From Treponema sp. (lineage in GTDB: Bacteria; Spirochaetota; Spirochaetia; Treponematales; Breznakiellaceae), in the NCBI GenBank assembly GCA_009781635.1, contig WQXU01000010.1, positions 42,707 to 106,706 of the forward strand: a stretch of DNA of 64,000 nucleotides. Direction: 5' to 3'. The notes under the pieces were generated by a model. It was given only the letters and a program-made list of their open reading frames with translations. It was not told where the DNA came from and did no database searches. Below, one piece after another: positions 60,488 to 64,000 of the stretch; position 1 is the stretch's first letter; each line of letters starts with the position of its first letter. The position numbers and the translations under genes were made by a program.

Positions 60488-61162
60488 TTACCCATGCATC
60501 ATATCAAATACAATTTGATTAATATCGTTACGAAATTCATCCCATGTAGGTTTTTTAGTCCAGGCAATTGTTTTAAATTCACTTTGGGGTATTCCTGTTA
60601 AAACATCAGAAATATAAGTTAATTCAAGCCCGGCTTCCTTTTGTCGTGCATCATTAATTGCCTGTGACCAATCCACTGACTCATGAAGAGCAATTTCTCT
60701 AATATCTGCAACATCTTTAGCTGCAAATCTAAAAACAGCAGATAATTTATTGGAAAGTATATTACAAATTGAATCTGTCCGGTAATACAAATCAGTTTTA
60801 GTAATTCCGCCAAAATGAACTGCAACATCATTTACAAAATCAAGCTTTAATAAAGCATCTGATTTACTCCAGCCTACTCTAAAAGTAGTAAATGTATTAT
60901 TACTGATAAAATCAACTACAGGATCCCAAAAAAAACCTTCTTCCTTTAACTTAAAAAATACTTCTTTTACCTGTTCTAAATAATCAGCGTCGTTATTTAC
61001 AAAGAAATCAAGATCATCAGAATAACGGTGATTATAATACGCTCTGCTTAACGCTGTACCACCTGTTAGAAAAAACCGGACGCCACATTTGCTTATAGTG
61101 TTCAGAACCCCATCTTGAAGGGGGTAAAGGTTCTCTTCGTAATACTGCGAGGGCAAAATCAA
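60488..61162 (-). CDS. AbiEii/AbiGii-type nucleotidyltransferase
   Basis: The 224-residue protein has the nucleotidyltransferase signature FFLTGGTALSRAYYNHRYSDDLDFFVN (GG and DxD metal residues, about 31-57), and NILSNKLSAVFRFAAKDVADIREI (Lys/Asp motif). AbiEii toxins transfer nucleotides to targets such as tRNA and abort phage infection. The start is TTG at 61162 with a consensus AGGAGG seven bases upstream. It overlaps the preceding gene, its likely antitoxin or partner, by 131 bases. Confidence 0.85.
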   Translation of the reverse strand: MILPSQYYEENLYPLQDGVLNTISKCGVRFFLTGGTALSRAYYNHRYSDDLDFFVNNDADYLEQVKEVFFKLKEEGFFWDPVVDFISNNTFTTFRVGWSKSDALLKLDFVNDVAVHFGGITKTDLYYRTDSICNILSNKLSAVFRFAAKDVADIREIALHESVDWSQAINDARQKEAGLELTYISDVLTGIPQSEFKTIAWTKKPTWDEFRNDINQIVFDMMHG

Positions 61163-61427
61163 AATGATACCTCCTTTCTTTTGGCCAAATACGCTTTGCT
61201 ATTTCAGGTGTGTATAATTCTTTTATTGTTTCAACGCCCCAAAGAGCTGTAACATAGTGCCAGGGAAGCCGTTCCAGGGAGCGGACAAATAATTTATCGC
61301 GTGTAAATGCACCGGATGATTCGATGTTTCCTTCAATAACCGAAAGCATGTCCTCATGTGTATCCAGATAATCCCAATTTAGAGAACGCATAAGTTGTAA
61401 TTTTTCTTCATGAGTTAAATTCATCAT
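61032..61427 (-). CDS. AbiEii partner protein, probable antitoxin
   Basis: The 131-residue protein, MNLTHEEKLQLMRSLNWDYL..., contains the family core WHYVTALWGVETIKELYTPEIAKRIWPKERRYHFDFA, repeatedly found just upstream of AbiEii-type nucleotidyltransferases. Its last 43 residues (after LAVLRREPL) are encoded inside the toxin gene in another frame and look less constrained. It may be an earlier-stopping protein whose end has drifted by frameshift. The start is one of two adjacent ATGs (61427 or 61424) without an SD. Confidence 0.75.
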   Translation of the reverse strand: MMNLTHEEKLQLMRSLNWDYLDTHEDMLSVIEGNIESSGAFTRDKLFVRSLERLPWHYVTALWGVETIKELYTPEIAKRIWPKERRYHFDFALAVLRREPLPPSRWGSEHYKQMWRPVFSNRWYSVKQSVL

Positions 61428-61665
61428 AATATTTTTATTATATGATACATTTCATAAATAAGATAGATATTCAAATATCCCAAAGGTATCTATCACCAAA
61501 TCTTCCTGGTACACAAATTATTTCAAATTTTAGCACGAGGCGGCGCAGAGTTCGCGGAGTTGTTGAAAAAAATGGTTGCTGCACCCGTTCCCCGCCGCTA
61601 TATGCGGTGCAGGCATGACGTGTAACAACACTGCGAAAAAGTGATAGCTGCTGCCAGAACGCTTC
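61428..61665. other. Intergenic region between GLUG protein and AbiE pair
   Basis: About 240 bases with no convincing ORF. It contains the AbiE partner's upstream region at the left and a GC-richer stretch (61535-61660) near the stop of the GLUG gene. No terminator hairpin with a T-run was found. Confidence 0.35.
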
Positions 61666-64000
61666 TCACTGTCCCGGCATTACTGCGCCGTTAGGGCTAA
61701 TACGCAGGCGAGGAAACCCTTCCCTGCTGACATTGTTAAAGTTCCAGTTGGCTGCGGGAAAACCTAAACTGCCTGTGCCTGTCCAGAAGGATAAGTTAAA
61801 GAACATACTGTCGCTGAAAGTTGCGCCGTGCCGTTGCGTTGCGTTACCTGCATCGGTTGGGGCTAAATTGTTAAACAAGGTTTGGGCATAAATCCCTTCC
61901 TCTATTCGCATACTTTGCTTTACGCGGTTACCGCTGCCAATTGCAGTAGTGTCTATTGGAAAGCCGCTGATGCGCCCTGCGTGCCTTGTTGGACCTTGCG
62001 CAGTAACGCTTGCTCCCAAAGCGGCAGTGTTGCTGATTGCACCTCCATCCCTGTACCCCACAAGGCCGCCGGCATAGGCTTCCCCTGATGCGGACTGAGC
62101 GATAACCTGCCCAGCGGCGAAACTGTTGCTAATGTTTCCCGTTAATGCTAAATTATAGCCGACAAGGCCGCCTGCGGACAAAATTCCTGTCCCGCTTTGT
62201 TTATCGGCAATTACATTTCCAAGAGCATAACAGTTCTCTATTATTGTTGATCCTCCCCCTTCTTTTCTGCCTACCAAACCTCCGACATTTACATTTACAT
62301 GAGGCGAACCGGCGTTTTGTATGACATGTACAGTGCCAGCCGTATAACAATTTCTGATAGAACCTCCGTTCAATAACCTGCCAGTAAAACCGCCAATATT
62401 ATTATCTGCAAGAGAAGCAGCGGTTGTAAACAAACTATACACATTAATATCCATCCTGCTAAAACAGTTGGAAATTGAAGCTCCTGAATAGCTTATAAAT
62501 CCTCCAATATGAAGAGTGTCACTACTAATCTCATCAGTATTGATTAACATTGTGCCAGACAAAACGCCGCAGTTATTAAATATATTGCTATTGCTTGAAG
62601 CACCACCCAATAATCCGGTAAAACCTCCAATTTGGAAAGCTCCGGATCTTCCGCTTATGTCGATTGTTCCTTCCTCAAAATAGGTGTTTGTTATGACGCT
62701 CGTGCCGTTGTTTTGTGTAATCGACGACCACCCCAAGATACCGCCAATATTTTTTACCTCTCTAGCTTTTATTTTGATATTTGTCCTTGAATTGCATTTA
62801 TGGATAAAATAATTCCCAGTAGAATTTATTTGATTATAACCGACAATTCCGCCAAGTCGAAGAGCACCTCTTGTTTCATTACCGCCGATTGTTTCGATAT
62901 TGCCGTAAAATTGGCTCTCTATAATGTTTGTTAGTATTGCATGTCCTACAATACCTCCGATACTGTTTGTATCGGTACTGACAGTCCTGTAATATGAAAC
63001 TGTCCCAATTGCAAATGCAATATCGTTCATGGTGTTTAACTCGCTTCTTCCAACCGCGCCGCCAGCGGCTAATATGCCGTTTCTTGTGGTTTTGTCAGCA
63101 CTCACATCAGCGGTTATGGTTACGCCGTTTATGAGCAGTCTTTGAAGGGTAACATCGGGACCACGTGCGGCATTCGTACTGGTGTATTCGTTATTTATGC
63201 GAAGGGTGTTTGCCGTGCCGCCTTCGCCTGTTTCTCCTGCAATGCCGCCTATGAGGACTTCGCCTGTGTGCGCGTCTGTCGCTGTCAAAGCGTATTTCAC
63301 AGAAAGCGCTGCGAGGCAGTTTTCAATTTTACCGTTTCCCTCAAAGTACCCTGCAATGCCGCCTAAACGAATTATCTGATCGCCGCTTGACGCGCTCACG
63401 GTAAGCGCGCCCACTGGAATTGATTGCGCGCCTACTGGAATTGATTGCGCATCTGATGAGTTTGCGCCTCGTACAATGCAGTTAAGTATTTGCGTGTTTC
63501 CTATGGCGTACCCCGTTATGCCGCCGACATTGCTTCCTGTAACATCTGTATCATTGCTATTGGTAAAACTGCCCGACGCAGGGTTGCTGATGGTCTGCGT
63601 ACCGGTATATTCAACCGCTAAATCACGGATTAATGAGTTGCCGCTCACTGCGCCGAACAGCCCAATATTTCCATTGTTCACTGTTAATTGTACACTGTTC
63701 ACTGTTATTGTATGTCCGTTGCCGTAGAAGTTGCGATCAGTCAGGTCGATTGGTGTCCAATCGTTAAGGCTGAAACTGTTTGTCAGAACTATGTTGGTTT
63801 TGGCAGTATCGTCAAGTGCGTCTGTAAGCTCGCTCTGGCTGGAAACGGCTGCGGTGTTGGTTTGTGTTATATTCATTCCGGGAATATTCCAAACAGCCAA
63901 TGTCTGCCCTGCGGCATCCCCTGCGGCGTTATACGCTACAACTCTAATGTTGTATTGAGTAACATTGCTTACAGCCTGTCCGTTTCGTACATTGTTTGGG
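61666..64000 (-). CDS. Large GLUG-repeat surface protein (5' partial)
   Basis: The frame remains open through the right edge (VSNVTQYNIRVVAYNAAGDAAGQT), so the TTG at 63900 is not the start; the N-terminal part outside probably includes the signal peptide and other domains. What is visible is the end of an Fn3-like domain, then about twelve GLUG repeats (GGIAGYFEGNGKIENC, GGLVGYRDGGAISNTA and so on), and a C-terminal cap ending GAVMPGQ. GLUG repeats form beta-helices in bacterial adhesins and surface enzymes. A short tandem duplication, AQSIPVGAQSIPVGA (near 63400-63445), lies between repeats. Probably a cell-surface or secreted adhesin. Confidence 0.85.
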   Translation of the reverse strand, partial: PNNVRNGQAVSNVTQYNIRVVAYNAAGDAAGQTLAVWNIPGMNITQTNTAAVSSQSELTDALDDTAKTNIVLTNSFSLNDWTPIDLTDRNFYGNGHTITVNSVQLTVNNGNIGLFGAVSGNSLIRDLAVEYTGTQTISNPASGSFTNSNDTDVTGSNVGGITGYAIGNTQILNCIVRGANSSDAQSIPVGAQSIPVGALTVSASSGDQIIRLGGIAGYFEGNGKIENCLAALSVKYALTATDAHTGEVLIGGIAGETGEGGTANTLRINNEYTSTNAARGPDVTLQRLLINGVTITADVSADKTTRNGILAAGGAVGRSELNTMNDIAFAIGTVSYYRTVSTDTNSIGGIVGHAILTNIIESQFYGNIETIGGNETRGALRLGGIVGYNQINSTGNYFIHKCNSRTNIKIKAREVKNIGGILGWSSITQNNGTSVITNTYFEEGTIDISGRSGAFQIGGFTGLLGGASSNSNIFNNCGVLSGTMLINTDEISSDTLHIGGFISYSGASISNCFSRMDINVYSLFTTAASLADNNIGGFTGRLLNGGSIRNCYTAGTVHVIQNAGSPHVNVNVGGLVGRKEGGGSTIIENCYALGNVIADKQSGTGILSAGGLVGYNLALTGNISNSFAAGQVIAQSASGEAYAGGLVGYRDGGAISNTAALGASVTAQGPTRHAGRISGFPIDTTAIGSGNRVKQSMRIEEGIYAQTLFNNLAPTDAGNATQRHGATFSDSMFFNLSFWTGTGSLGFPAANWNFNNVSREGFPRLRISPNGAVMPGQ

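Noticed and set aside
1-64000. tRNA, rRNA genes and CRISPR arrays
   Set aside because: I looked for tRNA T-arm patterns, rRNA blocks and spaced direct repeats while reading and found none; a tRNAscan or CRISPR search would be decisive.

Overview
The window looks like a chromosomal stretch of a spirochaete, most likely a gut-type Treponema. Pointers are the rpmH-rnpA-yidD-yidC-jag cluster, a long-form GlyA of the treponemal/chlamydial kind, a CHASE2-adenylate cyclase, LL-diaminopimelate aminotransferase lysine synthesis, many small lipoproteins, and a strong xylan-degradation content (GH30, GH10 and GH3 enzymes plus two sugar ABC importers) of the type seen in termite-gut or other gut treponemes. 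The species assignment is inference; no rRNA or tRNA gene was seen.

Layout. 1-6.1 kb is accessory: the 3' end of a formylglycine-generating-enzyme-like (C-type-lectin fold) gene whose last codons look like the variable repeat of a diversity-generating retroelement; an Rpn-family nuclease; a HigA/HigB-like toxin-antitoxin pair; an iron-sulfur aldo/keto reductase; a large perfect inverted repeat; a GH30 lipoprotein overlapped by a MazEF pair. 6.2-13.1 kb: dksA-like gene, lipid kinase, leuS carrying an in-frame insertion that itself encodes an S23/IVP four-helix-bundle protein, then a GH10 xylanase. 13.2-24.9 kb is mostly core: Nif3, lspA, an Aat-like transferase, rpmH-rnpA-yidD-yidC-jag, a DHH phosphoesterase, an HD-domain protein, glyA. 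25-31.4 kb: CHASE2 adenylate cyclase and the lysine operon asd-lysA-dapL. 31.5-42.5 kb is the sugar block: a ChW-repeat secreted protein, a GH3 beta-xylosidase-like enzyme and two CUT1-type ABC importers without their own ATPase. 42.5-60.4 kb: recQ, tyrS, acyl-CoA synthetase, clpP, alr, three secreted/membrane unknowns, mnmE, a NiCo-type riboswitch with a cation efflux gene, mnmG, an MsbA-like exporter, pth and mazG. 60.5-64 kb: an AbiEii-type nucleotidyltransferase pair and a giant GLUG-repeat surface protein running off the window.

How the genes fit together. GH30 (probably anchored outside) and GH10 would cut xylan, the two ABC importers would take up oligosaccharides, and the leaderless GH3 enzyme would finish them in the cytoplasm; the palindromes in the GH3 and ABC promoters suggest local sugar-responsive repressors encoded elsewhere. 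The most unusual signals are (1) the gene-within-a-gene in leuS, (2) extra extracytoplasmic domains in both permeases of the first ABC operon (a DnaJ-like four-cysteine module and a barrel-sandwich domain resembling part of RNA polymerase beta'), (3) a retroelement-type variable repeat at the left edge with no reverse transcriptase in view, (4) an 80-base copy of the recQ 3' end flanking the second ABC operon, and (5) repeated promoters whose -10 box lies only 4-8 bases before the start codon, predicting leaderless mRNAs for leuS, tyrS and others.
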